Assembly: GCA_045046905.1 (NCBI GenBank)
Contig: JASFYU010000056.1
Location: 1 to 60,508, forward strand
Length of the DNA stretch: 60,508 nucleotides
Source: JASFYU01 sp045046905
GTDB taxonomy: Bacteria; Bacteroidota; Bacteroidia; Flavobacteriales; Flavobacteriaceae
Reading direction: 5' to 3'
The notes under the pieces: generated by a model
The model's database searches: none
Seen by the model: the letters and a program-made list of their open reading frames with translations, nothing else
Told to the model about the DNA's origin: nothing
Part shown: positions 28,401 through 35,765 of the stretch, in pieces
Layout: every line of letters starts with the position of its first letter
Position numbering within the stretch: the stretch's first letter is position 1
Translations under genes and position numbers: made by a program

Positions 28401-28897
28401 TTAATAGTTCCTTTTTCAACTATATTGGCCCCGGGCAAAGAAATACCATTCACATCGCTGACGGCACCTGTCAGGGTTTGTTGAACAATATCAGTCTCTA
28501 GTGGAAGCGTCGGTATAGCAACCAAAGGCTCATTTTTATTATCCTCTTTTTTTAATATAATTTGTTTGTTGAAAATCTCATAGGTAACCGTGGTTCCAGA
28601 AAACAGTTTTTTGAGAATCTTGGAAATTCGTTCCCTTTTCCCCTTTATAGTCACCTTTCTTTTAACATCTATTTTTCTTGTGTCGACAAAAAATTTGAAA
28701 TCGGTTAGCGATTCAATTTTATCAAGCACGTTCTCTATACTCACTTGCGTCATGTCTAAAGTGACTTTGGTCTGTTGCGAATAGGTATTCGCATTAATCT
28801 GAAACAAGGTGAATATGAGGAATAGTGTAGTCAGTTTCATCTTTAGATCATACTTTAAAGTGCCTGAAAGACACCCAAGTTTAATTCGTTTTTTCAT
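25499..28897 (-). CDS. SusC-type TonB-dependent transporter with N-terminal STN signalling domain
   Basis: This is an outer-membrane glycan importer of 1132 residues. After a signal region (MKLTTLFLIFTLFQINANTYSQ, within residues 20-41) comes an STN secretin/TonB N-terminal domain of about 45-118, then a carboxypeptidase-like beta domain at about 140-215 (LTGAVSDVNGISLPGANIVE), the SusC motif EEVIVVGYGTRKKSDITGSVS cut here as EEVIVVGYGTRKKSDIT, the plug (ADVFQGNAAGVSV, VRIRG-like IRIRGIGSIN, STAIYGSRGANGVVLITTKRG) and a 22-strand barrel. The STN domain is the part that signals to FecR, so this is a regulated transporter. It lies 126 bases after fecR, and a bipartite palindrome occupies that leader. 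Confidence 0.95.
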   Translation of the reverse strand: MKKRIKLGCLSGTLKYDLKMKLTTLFLIFTLFQINANTYSQQTKVTLDMTQVSIENVLDKIESLTDFKFFVDTRKIDVKRKVTIKGKRERISKILKKLFSGTTVTYEIFNKQIILKKEDNKNEPLVAIPTLPLETDIVQQTLTGAVSDVNGISLPGANIVEKGTINGTQTDFDGNFSIEVADENAVLVISYIGYTTKEVMVNGQITLDIALSESAAGLEEVIVVGYGTRKKSDITGSVSSIRSSTIESRPITNIADVFQGNAAGVSVNSTGGSPGSDVQIRIRGIGSINSGVDPLYVVDGLPYDGALNSINAYDIKSIEILKDASSTAIYGSRGANGVVLITTKRGTNSKVQIDYNVASGLQQARKRISLLTGTPYAEYINEAFTNSGQAAPYSAADIASIHNNGIGTDWQDEFFRTAAIQTHQLSARGGSENVKFYLSANYLSQDGIIESSGFEKFSIRANLDVNLGKNFSMGNTLAISRQLTSEVEAHASGRNNEGNSNVVYSALVGDPTVPARDSNGNLTTETLIGINPGDFQNPLSLLNNLSETKINQTIGNIYLKYKITDWLSAKTTFGFSLTDQIRGSYINQAIIGSNGGRAARSTFQNTNWVSTNQLDFNKTIGHHDINAVVVAEAQKFTTERFTASSQTFVLDNLTFNALQSGSNPQIPESGASEWTLASYLARVNYSYKDKYLVTVSGRYDGASRLAVGNKWNLFPSGAVSWRISKEPFMENVNAIDELKIRLSYGESGSQSIGVYNTLGQLSADQAIIGVGQNINTGFAPQNFPNPALTWEISKQLNVGLDMSLNKGRLAFSADYFNRKTEGLFFGRGLPSVVGTNSLTTTTNIGSVENTGIEVEVNTTIVDSGDFTWNVSANFSYIKNKVLTLAENDTIVTGRGGPFGAGSGSQSLFVGGRLGTFRGWVKDGLYDNDVSLTLDGDTRSPGDIKYKDFNGDGDITIADRKFLGNAVPDKFWGFTSTFKYKNVSLSAFLQGSHGNKIVNFNRVIFLENLSGGGGNVSEVALDRWTPQNTDTNIPRASLTTQPLKFSDEWLEDGSYVRFKTITLGYTLPASLLDRLKAIRSFRIYATGTNLITFSNYSGYDPDVSSSGSVTQQGYDEAIYPSAKSIILGLNIGF

Positions 28898-28930
28898 ACT
28901 TTTGTGTAGATTTTTGGTTAATTAATTTTA

Positions 28931-28991
28931 ATCGAACACTTTTTACTTGTCGGGGAATGTTGAGAGCATTTCCCGATTTTTTATGTTCGAT
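28931..28991. promoter_or_regulatory. Bipartite palindrome in the susC leader
   Basis: An inner stem CGGGGAATG (28951-28959) pairs with CATTTCCCG (28967-28975) with one G-U pair and a 7-base loop. An outer arm ATCGAACA (28931-28938) pairs with TGTTCGAT (28984-28991). The structure ends 34 bases upstream of the susC start codon. On the plus strand the inner stem is followed by ATTTTTTAT, so it could stop antisense transcription. On the minus strand it could be an operator, an mRNA leader structure or the terminator of a short RNA. Which of these applies cannot be told from the sequence. Confidence 0.45.
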
Positions 28992-29023
28992 GATTTCAAT
29001 ATTGAATATTTGTTCTACATAGG

Positions 29024-30205
29024 CTATTCTTTTTTAGGTTGATATATAATAATTTGATTGTCTAAAATTTTATATTTGATTCCGAAATTTCGACCAAAGG
29101 TCTCTAGCACCTCTTCAATACTTTCAATATCAAAAGCGGCGTTAAATGTATTATCATCTAACTCTTTGTTATTATTCAAAATAACCACATTATAATGCCT
29201 TTCCAGTTTTTTGCGAATAGTTTTAAAAGACATATTCCTAAAAACTAGCTTTCCTGTCATCCAAGCGGTATAGATATCGGCATCTACCTCTTGCACGCCA
29301 AATTCTTTTCGAAGCTTGCTCCAAGACCCTATCTGATTCGGGGCTATATCAGTCGAGGTTTGGGGCTCATAGCTGTTAGAAGCATCATATAACTGAACTT
29401 TTCCTGAAACCAATACCGTATTAACGTTTTCATCCTCCTCATAGGAAGACACATTAAACTCGGTTCCTAAAACCCTGATATTTACTTGACCGGCGTTTAC
29501 AATAAATGGAGTATTCGCATCTTCAGCCACTTTAAAATAAGCCTCGCCTTTGACAAATACCTGCCGTTGCTCCCCCTTTATAAAGTTGACCGGGTATTTT
29601 AGTGAAGACCCTGAGTTTAAATAAACAAGAGTGCCGTCTGACAATTCAATTTGAAACTTTTTACCATAAGGAATATTCAGTTCATTGTAAACCAATTCTT
29701 TAACCTCTGAATCACTGTTGTACGTGATTTTATTATCTTTTTGCGTGGCGACCCTATTACCCTCTTTGTCCAATACTTGAGTAACGCCATTCTCATCAAT
29801 TACCTTGATTTTTCCGTTATCAAACTGAAGGGTAATAGCCTTTTCCTTAATCTGTAACAAGGGAGAAGATTCTTCCTGCATTTGTTGTTCCACCAAAAAG
29901 AAATACCCTAACCCAATGAGAGCTAAAAATACGGCAGCATATTTAAAGATTGCCACACGCCCTCTCCTTTTACGATTCACAAGAGTTCTTTGCCCCTGTG
30001 TTCTAGAGCGAAAATCGAGATATGCTGCTTTTGAGCCTATCTTCTTATATTTCATGGAAAACATATAGTTAATCTCCACAGATTTTTCAAATTGCTCTCT
30101 AATATCCTCCTCTGAAAATGCTTTTATCAAAATATCCAGTTCTTCTTCACTAAATTCTCCCCCAAGATATTTCTGTATAATTATTTCCAGTTCTTTCGAC
30201 ATCAT
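29024..30205 (-). CDS. FecR-family anti-sigma factor
   Basis: This is the inner-membrane anti-sigma factor that relays the signal from the STN domain of SusC to the ECF sigma factor. The cytoplasmic N-terminal part (1-85) has the helical opening ELEIIIQKYLGGEFSEEELD. A single membrane segment lies at about 88-105 (IFKYAAVFLALIGLGYFFL). The periplasmic FecR domain shows VYNELNIPYGKKFQIELSDGT, VYLNSGSSLKYPV, VFVKGEAYFKVA, IRVLGTEFNVSSY and VNTVLVSGKVQLY. The C-terminal DUF4974 part (FRNMSFKTIRKKLERHYNV) resembles the STN fold. At 393 residues it is typical. It is divergent from the sigma gene and directly upstream of susC, so the three form one signalling unit. Confidence 0.94.
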   Translation of the reverse strand: MMSKELEIIIQKYLGGEFSEEELDILIKAFSEEDIREQFEKSVEINYMFSMKYKKIGSKAAYLDFRSRTQGQRTLVNRKRRGRVAIFKYAAVFLALIGLGYFFLVEQQMQEESSPLLQIKEKAITLQFDNGKIKVIDENGVTQVLDKEGNRVATQKDNKITYNSDSEVKELVYNELNIPYGKKFQIELSDGTLVYLNSGSSLKYPVNFIKGEQRQVFVKGEAYFKVAEDANTPFIVNAGQVNIRVLGTEFNVSSYEEDENVNTVLVSGKVQLYDASNSYEPQTSTDIAPNQIGSWSKLRKEFGVQEVDADIYTAWMTGKLVFRNMSFKTIRKKLERHYNVVILNNNKELDDNTFNAAFDIESIEEVLETFGRNFGIKYKILDNQIIIYQPKKE

Positions 30206-30322
30206 AAAGCTATATTTACACCTATGACCTATGTTTTTATAAAAACCCTACATTATTTTTAACTTTTTTTTAATCTTTGTTTAACACATACGGTTCCAAA
30301 AATATCAATCAGCAGGTAAAAG

Positions 30323-30910
30323 GTGTTCGAAAGCAATAAAATACTAGTAAAGGAATTACAAAAAGGGAATGAAAAGGCCTATGCCTATCTCTATGACGTG
30401 TACTATGAAAATCTGATTCATTACTGTTTTAATTTAACAAGTAACCTGCCACAAGCAAAAGATATTGTACAGAACGTACTGGTCAAAATGTGGCACAATC
30501 GAAAAAATATACATATTTCAACTTCATTGAAAAGTTACCTATACCGCGCTGTTTTTAATGAGTTTGCTACCGAATACGACAAAGCAAAAAAAAGAGGCAA
30601 AATGCTTCTTCAAATCAAACGAGAGGTCTTGGACAATATAGTAGAGAGAGACTATGAATTAATGGAAGAAAAATTAGCGCTATTGGAGGCAGCAATTGAA
30701 GAGTTGCCTGCTAAATGCAGAAAAGTTTTTTTACTTAGTAAAAGGCAAGGCTACCGATATAAAGAAATAGCAACTCAACTCGATATTTCTGAAAAAACCG
30801 TCGAAAAACATATTAGTCGAGCAATAGGTAGAATCAAACAAACACTATACGCCAACGCCGCTCAATTATTTTTTCTCCTTTTAAAAAAAATCGCAACAAT
30901 CAAAGCATAG
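30323..30910 (+). CDS. ECF-type RNA polymerase sigma factor (FecI-like)
   Basis: This extracytoplasmic-function sigma factor of 195 residues is expected to drive the neighbouring PUL when freed by FecR. Region 2 is seen in NEKAYAYLYDVYYENLIHYC and QAKDIVQNVLVKMWHNRKNI, and region 4 in AAIEELPAKCRKVFLLSKRQ followed by GYRYKEIATQLDISEKTVEK, the helix-turn-helix. It starts at GTG 30323. The 117 bases shared with fecR (30206-30322) hold both promoters; TAATCTTTG at 30271-30279 is close to the Bacteroidota -7 element but has one base too many. The C terminus is unusually hydrophobic (QLFFLLLKKIATIKA) and might contact the membrane or FecR; this is speculative. Confidence 0.93.
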   Translation: MFESNKILVKELQKGNEKAYAYLYDVYYENLIHYCFNLTSNLPQAKDIVQNVLVKMWHNRKNIHISTSLKSYLYRAVFNEFATEYDKAKKRGKMLLQIKREVLDNIVERDYELMEEKLALLEAAIEELPAKCRKVFLLSKRQGYRYKEIATQLDISEKTVEKHISRAIGRIKQTLYANAAQLFFLLLKKIATIKA

Positions 30911-30936
30911 CAAGGCTGAAAATCTTTTCATTACTT

Positions 30937-31317
30937 TTAAAACTTCTGGGTCCTTTGGCATAATTGTAAGGGCATACCAAATGGATCTCGTAGCATAATC
31001 AAAAGGCTGCCATCCTCTTTCTTAACTTCCTCTATGAATACAGCACCCTGTTTTTCTAAACGTAAATAATCTGCTTGGGCATTCTCTGAAACAAAGGCCA
31101 TATGAAAAGTCAATGGATGTTGTTTTGAGAACTCGGTAATCATTTCATCAGGCCTATAATACAATTCGATAAAGACCCTGCCGGTAGAATCGGCCAAAAA
31201 AGTCATAAAAGGCGGTTCTTTTTGTTCACTAATAACCTTTAAACCCAAATTCACTACATACCATTGTATGACTTCGTCAATATTTTTAACGTTAATAGCA
31301 AAATGTTCAAAAACCAT
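30937..31317 (-). CDS. VOC-family (glyoxalase/dioxygenase fold) protein
   Basis: This is a 126-residue protein of the vicinal oxygen chelate superfamily. It has the paired beta-alpha-beta-beta-beta modules: FEHFAINVKNIDEVIQWYV with NLGLKVI in the first half and LTFHMAFVSENAQADYLRLE with LRDPFGMPLQLCQ in the second. Candidate metal ligands are His5, Glu52 (FIELYY), His71 and a final Glu/Gln position that here reads Gln (LQLCQ), so the metal site may be altered. The reaction is not predictable. It is convergent with the sigma factor gene, 26 bases away, with no clear terminator. It may belong to the serS side rather than to the PUL. Confidence 0.82.
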   Translation of the reverse strand: MVFEHFAINVKNIDEVIQWYVVNLGLKVISEQKEPPFMTFLADSTGRVFIELYYRPDEMITEFSKQHPLTFHMAFVSENAQADYLRLEKQGAVFIEEVKKEDGSLLIMLRDPFGMPLQLCQRTQKF

Positions 31318-31377
31318 ATGATATCCAAATTTGATTATATCCGCGATAAATATAGGCCTTAAATCACGGGATTAGCT

Positions 31378-31385
31378 TAAATTTG
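31378..31385 (+). promoter_or_regulatory. Putative -7 promoter element of serS
   Basis: TAAATTTG fits the Bacteroidota TAnnTTTG consensus and lies 22 bases before the ATG at 31407. No good TTG is present at the -33 position. It matters for start choice: an in-frame TTG at 31383 would lie inside this element, which supports the ATG. Confidence 0.35.
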
Positions 31386-31406
31386 CACGATAAAATAGCA
31401 AAAAAA

Positions 31407-32678
31407 ATGTTGCAGTTGCAGGCGATACGTAATTCAAAGGACAAAATTATAGAGGCATTAAAGAAACGGAATATCGACATAGCTCCGTTGGTAGAAAATG
31501 TGCTACAATTGGATGAAAAAAGGCGTTCGACCCAAACCCAACTTGACAATATATTGGCGGAGAGCAACAAAATCTCCAAAGAAATCGGAGAACTATTTAA
31601 GAGTGGAAAAGGTCAGGAAGCTAATACCCTTAAAGAAAAGACCGTAGCCTTAAAAGACGAGTCAAAAAAACTAGGAGAGGATTTAAATACAACTGCCGAA
31701 GAGCTCCAAACCTTGTTGTATCAAATTCCTAATATACCTCACATTTCGGTACCCGCAGGAAGTTCAGAAGCAGATAACGAGGAGATATTTATAGAAGGAG
31801 ATATTCCTAAGTTGCATGACAACGCACTTCCGCATTGGGAGCTCGCGAAAAAATACGACATTATAGATTTCGAACTCGGCGTTAAGATTACCGGTGCCGG
31901 CTTTCCTGTATATAAGGGAAAAGGTGCCCGTTTACAACGTGCTTTGATTTCTTATTTTCTAGACAAAAATGCAGAGGCCGGTTATACCGAAATGCAAGTG
32001 CCTTATCTTGTTAACGAAGCCTCAGCTTATGGCACAGGGCAATTGCCAGATAAGGAAGGGCAGATGTACCACATTGGAGAAGACGATTTGTATTTGATTC
32101 CTACAGCTGAAATTCCTGTGACCAATTTGTTACGTGACAAGATCCTGAACAATAAAGAACTTCCTATTCGCTATACCGCTTATACCCCTTGTTTCCGAAG
32201 AGAAGCCGGTAGTTATGGTGCCCATGTACGCGGCCTGAACCGTTTGCATCAATTCGACAAAGTCGAAATCGTAAGGGTCGAACGTCCTGAAAAATCTTAT
32301 GAGGCATTAGATGGTATGGTCGAGCACATTAAAAATATTCTTCGCGAACTACAGCTACCTTATCGCATTCTTCGTTTGTGCGGGGGCGATTTGGGTTTTA
32401 CGGCTGCTCTGACCTATGATTTTGAGGTATTTTCTACCGCTCAAGACCGTTGGCTTGAAATCAGTTCGGCCTCCAATTTCGAAACCTACCAGGCAAATCG
32501 ACTTAAATTGCGATATAAAGACGAGAATGGAAAAAGCCAATTAGCACATACCCTTAACGGTAGCTCCCTTGCATTACCACGTGTTTTGGCAGGTATCCTT
32601 GAAAACTATCAAACTGTAGATGGCATCCGAATTCCTGAAGTTTTGGTCCCCTACTGCGGGTTTGTTATGATTAGCTAA
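31407..32678 (+). CDS. serS: Seryl-tRNA synthetase
   Basis: SerS charges tRNA-Ser in the cytoplasm. The N-terminal coiled-coil arm (about residues 25-105) is followed by the class II catalytic core: the motif 2 region shows YTPCFRREAGSYGAHVRGLNR, split here as YTPCFRREAGSYG and HVRGLNRLHQFDKVEI, and motif 3 shows TLNGSSLALPRVLAGILENY. The ATG at 31407 gives MLQLQAIRNSKDKIIEALKKR, the normal N terminus; a TTG eight codons upstream is in frame but lies in the putative promoter. The protein has 423 residues, as expected. It starts a plus-strand run of translation-related genes (TPR protein, DUF4286, rsmA, mgtE). Confidence 0.96.
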   Translation: MLQLQAIRNSKDKIIEALKKRNIDIAPLVENVLQLDEKRRSTQTQLDNILAESNKISKEIGELFKSGKGQEANTLKEKTVALKDESKKLGEDLNTTAEELQTLLYQIPNIPHISVPAGSSEADNEEIFIEGDIPKLHDNALPHWELAKKYDIIDFELGVKITGAGFPVYKGKGARLQRALISYFLDKNAEAGYTEMQVPYLVNEASAYGTGQLPDKEGQMYHIGEDDLYLIPTAEIPVTNLLRDKILNNKELPIRYTAYTPCFRREAGSYGAHVRGLNRLHQFDKVEIVRVERPEKSYEALDGMVEHIKNILRELQLPYRILRLCGGDLGFTAALTYDFEVFSTAQDRWLEISSASNFETYQANRLKLRYKDENGKSQLAHTLNGSSLALPRVLAGILENYQTVDGIRIPEVLVPYCGFVMIS

Positions 32679-32753
32679 TTCTGCGGTCTAAATTATAATC
32701 CCCTTAACAGGTTCTTTTCTCAGGCTAATGTAATTTTTGTTAAATTACCAACT

Positions 32754-34538
32754 ATGAAGCTTCTCTGTTTTTTGGTATTTTTAATTGTTTCAAGCTTCGC
32801 CTTCTCACAAGACGACTTCTTGGCGAAACAATATTTTAATGACGGTGATTTTGACAAAGCCGTGGTCTTCTATGAAAAATTAGTGGTGAAAAATCCGCGA
32901 CGCCCTGATTATATTGAAGGCCTCATTGGCTGCTACCAACAGCTTGAACGCTATGACGAGGCCGAAGAATTTTTACTAAAAGAAATTGACAAACGCAATA
33001 CCTACCCCACTTGGTATATTGAACTCGGGTACAACCATACCTTGCAAAATGCTCCTATTAAAGCTACAGAATATTACAATAAAGCCATTTCTAGTATTGA
33101 CGAAAATCCAAATTTTGGCTACGGGCTAGGTTTCAGATTTCAAAAATATGCGCTTTTAGAGTATGCCCTTAAGGCCTATTCAAAAGCCATGGAGCTCAAC
33201 ACTAAATTAAATTATAGCCACCAAATGGCCAGAATTTATGGTGAACAGGGCAATATCGAAAAAATGTACGAATCATACCTCAGCCTAATCAGCAAGGGCA
33301 AGGCTTCAAAATCGATCATACTTCGAAGCATTGATGATTTTATAACGTCAGATGCCGAGAATGAAAACAATATAAAATTTAAAAAAGTTCTTTTGCAACA
33401 TGCCCAAAAGAACCCAGATATTCTTTGGAATGAGTTATTGAGTTGGCTATTTGTACAACAAAGGCAATATGCAGCTGCCTTTCGGCAAGAAAAGGCAATA
33501 TACAAACGTATGGACGATCGCTCTATAAAAAGACTCGAACGCTTAGGTAGTTTAAGCCTAGAAGACAAGAAGAGTGCCGTTTCCACAGCCATTTATAACT
33601 ATATCGTAGCCAATACGGCCAGTGTAATTACCAAATTGAACGCCCAACTGAATCTCATCGATATTCAATTATTGACGGCAGATAAAAAAGATTTTTTGAA
33701 TATTCAAAAGCAATATGATGCACTTATGACATTTCATGGCTATAAAAGGCAAACCCTGCAACTACAAGTTGCGTATGCAGATTTTTTGACCTTTAAAAGA
33801 GATTCCCCCCAAGCTGCCATTGACATCCTCAAAAATAGTTTAAAACTACCTTTAAACGAACGAGGAAAAGCCTATGTAAAATTGGCCTTGGGCGATATTT
33901 TGGTGTTTGACAAAAAATTCAATCAAGCTTTAATCTATTTTTCTCAGATACAAAAAGGGTTGAAAAATGACGTGCTTGGGCAAGACGCTCGGTATAAAGT
34001 CGCTCGGACCAGTTTTTACAAAGGAGATTTTGATTGGGCACTCACGCAACTAAAAGTACTCCGAAGCTCTACCTCGCAATTGATGGCCAATGATGCGATG
34101 CAATTAAGTTTATTAATCTCTGACAATTCGCTGGAAGATTCAACTCAGACCGCTCTAAAAAAATATGCCCGTGCCGATCTGCTAGCCTATCAGAACAAGA
34201 CCAAAGAAGCCATTTCAGCATTGGACGATATTTTACAAAACCATAAAGGAGAAAAAATAGAAGATGAAGCTCTTCTAAAACAAGGAGAACTTCTTGAGAG
34301 CATTAAAGAATATGAAGCCGCTAAGTTCAACTATCAAAAGATTACCGAATTCTACGCCACCGGTATTTTGGCTGATAATGCCCATTTTGCCTTGGCCGAG
34401 TTATACCAGAATATTTTAAACGAACCAGAAAAAGCCAAGGAGCATTACGAAAAGATTATCTATAATTATCAGGACAGTTACTATTATCCTCAGGCAAGAA
34501 AGAATTTTAGGCTACTTAGAGGTGATTCGATAAACTGA
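32754..34538 (+). CDS. Exported tetratricopeptide-repeat protein
   Basis: This 594-residue protein has a signal peptide (MKLLCFLVFLIVSSFAFSQ) and is built of helical pairs. TPR units are visible at about 20-60 (AKQYFNDGDFDKAVVFYEKLV), 90-120 (YYNKAISSI), 135-165 (ALLEYALKAYSKAMELN) and again near the C terminus (QGELLESIKEYEAAKFNYQKI, split: QGELLESIKEYEAAKF and NYQKI; LAELYQNILNEPEKAKEHYEKI). It probably serves as a periplasmic scaffold, perhaps in envelope assembly; no enzyme motif is seen. It follows serS after 75 bases and precedes DUF4286 by 47. I recall this gene order from other flavobacteria, which suggests a conserved housekeeping neighbourhood. Confidence 0.85.
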   Translation: MKLLCFLVFLIVSSFAFSQDDFLAKQYFNDGDFDKAVVFYEKLVVKNPRRPDYIEGLIGCYQQLERYDEAEEFLLKEIDKRNTYPTWYIELGYNHTLQNAPIKATEYYNKAISSIDENPNFGYGLGFRFQKYALLEYALKAYSKAMELNTKLNYSHQMARIYGEQGNIEKMYESYLSLISKGKASKSIILRSIDDFITSDAENENNIKFKKVLLQHAQKNPDILWNELLSWLFVQQRQYAAAFRQEKAIYKRMDDRSIKRLERLGSLSLEDKKSAVSTAIYNYIVANTASVITKLNAQLNLIDIQLLTADKKDFLNIQKQYDALMTFHGYKRQTLQLQVAYADFLTFKRDSPQAAIDILKNSLKLPLNERGKAYVKLALGDILVFDKKFNQALIYFSQIQKGLKNDVLGQDARYKVARTSFYKGDFDWALTQLKVLRSSTSQLMANDAMQLSLLISDNSLEDSTQTALKKYARADLLAYQNKTKEAISALDDILQNHKGEKIEDEALLKQGELLESIKEYEAAKFNYQKITEFYATGILADNAHFALAELYQNILNEPEKAKEHYEKIIYNYQDSYYYPQARKNFRLLRGDSIN

Positions 34539-34585
34539 AACCAAATGTAATTTGATCTATGAATTTTAAACTTTGAACATAAAAA

Positions 34586-34897
34586 ATGTACATCTATAAC
34601 GTAACTACTAATGTTGACGAATCGGTTCACGATGAATGGCTCAAATGGATGAAAGATACCCAAATCCCCAATGTTTTGGCGACAGGAAAGTTTTTAAGCG
34701 CCAAAATGAGCAAAGTACTCATCGAAGAAGAAATGGGTGGTGTCACCTATTCAGTGCAATTCACGACTACAAATATGAAAACCTTGCAGCAATACTATGA
34801 TGAAAATGCTACCAAGCTGCGCAATGATGCTGTAAAACTTTTTCCGAACAAGTTCATCTCTTTTAGGACAGAGCTTGAAATTATAAGCGAATACTGA
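34586..34897 (+). CDS. DUF4286 family protein
   Basis: This is a 103-residue cytoplasmic protein with a ferredoxin-like or Dabb-like alpha-beta pattern. It begins MYIYNVTTNVDESVHDEWLK, continues WMKDTQIPNVLATGKFLSAK and ends RNDAVKLFPNKFISFRTELEI, features of the DUF4286 family. The function is unknown. The start ATG is preceded by AACATAAAAA without a Shine-Dalgarno sequence, as is usual in this group. It ends 4 bases before rsmA, so the two are likely co-transcribed and possibly translationally linked; a role near ribosome biogenesis is inference only. Confidence 0.85.
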   Translation: MYIYNVTTNVDESVHDEWLKWMKDTQIPNVLATGKFLSAKMSKVLIEEEMGGVTYSVQFTTTNMKTLQQYYDENATKLRNDAVKLFPNKFISFRTELEIISEY

Positions 34898-34901
34898 CTT
34901 C

Positions 34902-35765
34902 ATGGGCAAAAGAAAAAAACAAAAGTCGTATTCCACATGGAAAGATAAAAAGCCTTGGCAAGAAAAAAGCCCTATAAAGGCAAAAAAACATCTTGGGCAA
35001 CATTTCTTAAAAGATGAGGAGATCGCTCAAAGAATCGGCGAAACCTTATCCTTCGAAAGCTATGAAAATGTGGTCGAAATTGGACCGGGTACTGGGGTCT
35101 TGACAAAATATTTATTAAAGAACAAGGTGAACCTCGTAGCTATGGACCTTGACCCAGAATCGGTCACCTTTTTAAACAGTACTTTTTCTTTGGAAAACCG
35201 TACGGCCCAAAAGGGAAGCTTGACCGTTTTGGAAGCCGATTTTTTAAAGTATGACCTTACTTCTTTGTTCGGCAAGCAGCAATTCGCGATTACCGGAAAC
35301 TTTCCGTACAACATTTCGACACAGATTGTTTTTAAAATGTTGGAAATAAAAGATCAGGTACCTGAATTTACGGGTATGTTCCAAAAAGAAGTGGCCGAAC
35401 GTATCTGCGCAAAAGAAGGAAACAAGACCTATGGAATCCTCTCGGTATACGCCCAAGCTTTTTATACCGCAGAATATCTGTTTTCAGTACCACCAACAGT
35501 TTTTGACCCACCACCTAAAGTACAATCTGGTGTTCTACGTTTGACTCGAAAAATCAATTTTAAGCTGAAATGCGACGAAAAACTTTTTCTTAAAGTGATA
35601 AAAACCGCGTTCAACCAAAGAAGAAAAACCCTTCGTAACAGTTTAAAATCTTTTGCGCTTTCTGATATTCTCAGAGAAGATACTATCTTTGACCTTCGCC
35701 CAGAGCAATTGGCCGTAGCTGATTTTGTTGAGCTAACCGAGAAAATAGCAAATGACACCATTTAA
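34902..35765 (+). CDS. rsmA: 16S rRNA dimethyladenosine transferase
   Basis: RsmA (KsgA) dimethylates two adjacent adenosines near the 3' end of 16S rRNA using S-adenosylmethionine. After a basic 28-residue leader (MGKRKKQKSYSTWKDKKPWQ) the core shows KKHLGQHFLKDEEIAQRI, the SAM-binding VVEIGPGTGVLTKYL, the substrate motif NFPYNIS (NxPY) and the C-terminal VPPTVFDPPPKVQSGV and FNQRRKTLRNSL blocks. The 287-residue length is slightly above average because of the leader. Its stop overlaps the mgtE start by 14 bases (ATG at 35752), which indicates translational coupling with a magnesium transporter. Confidence 0.96.
   Translation: MGKRKKQKSYSTWKDKKPWQEKSPIKAKKHLGQHFLKDEEIAQRIGETLSFESYENVVEIGPGTGVLTKYLLKNKVNLVAMDLDPESVTFLNSTFSLENRTAQKGSLTVLEADFLKYDLTSLFGKQQFAITGNFPYNISTQIVFKMLEIKDQVPEFTGMFQKEVAERICAKEGNKTYGILSVYAQAFYTAEYLFSVPPTVFDPPPKVQSGVLRLTRKINFKLKCDEKLFLKVIKTAFNQRRKTLRNSLKSFALSDILREDTIFDLRPEQLAVADFVELTEKIANDTI

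Noticed and set aside
31383..31406. A TTG start for serS eight codons upstream.
   Set aside because: It lies inside a TAnnTTTG promoter-like element, and the ATG at 31407 matches the usual SerS N terminus.
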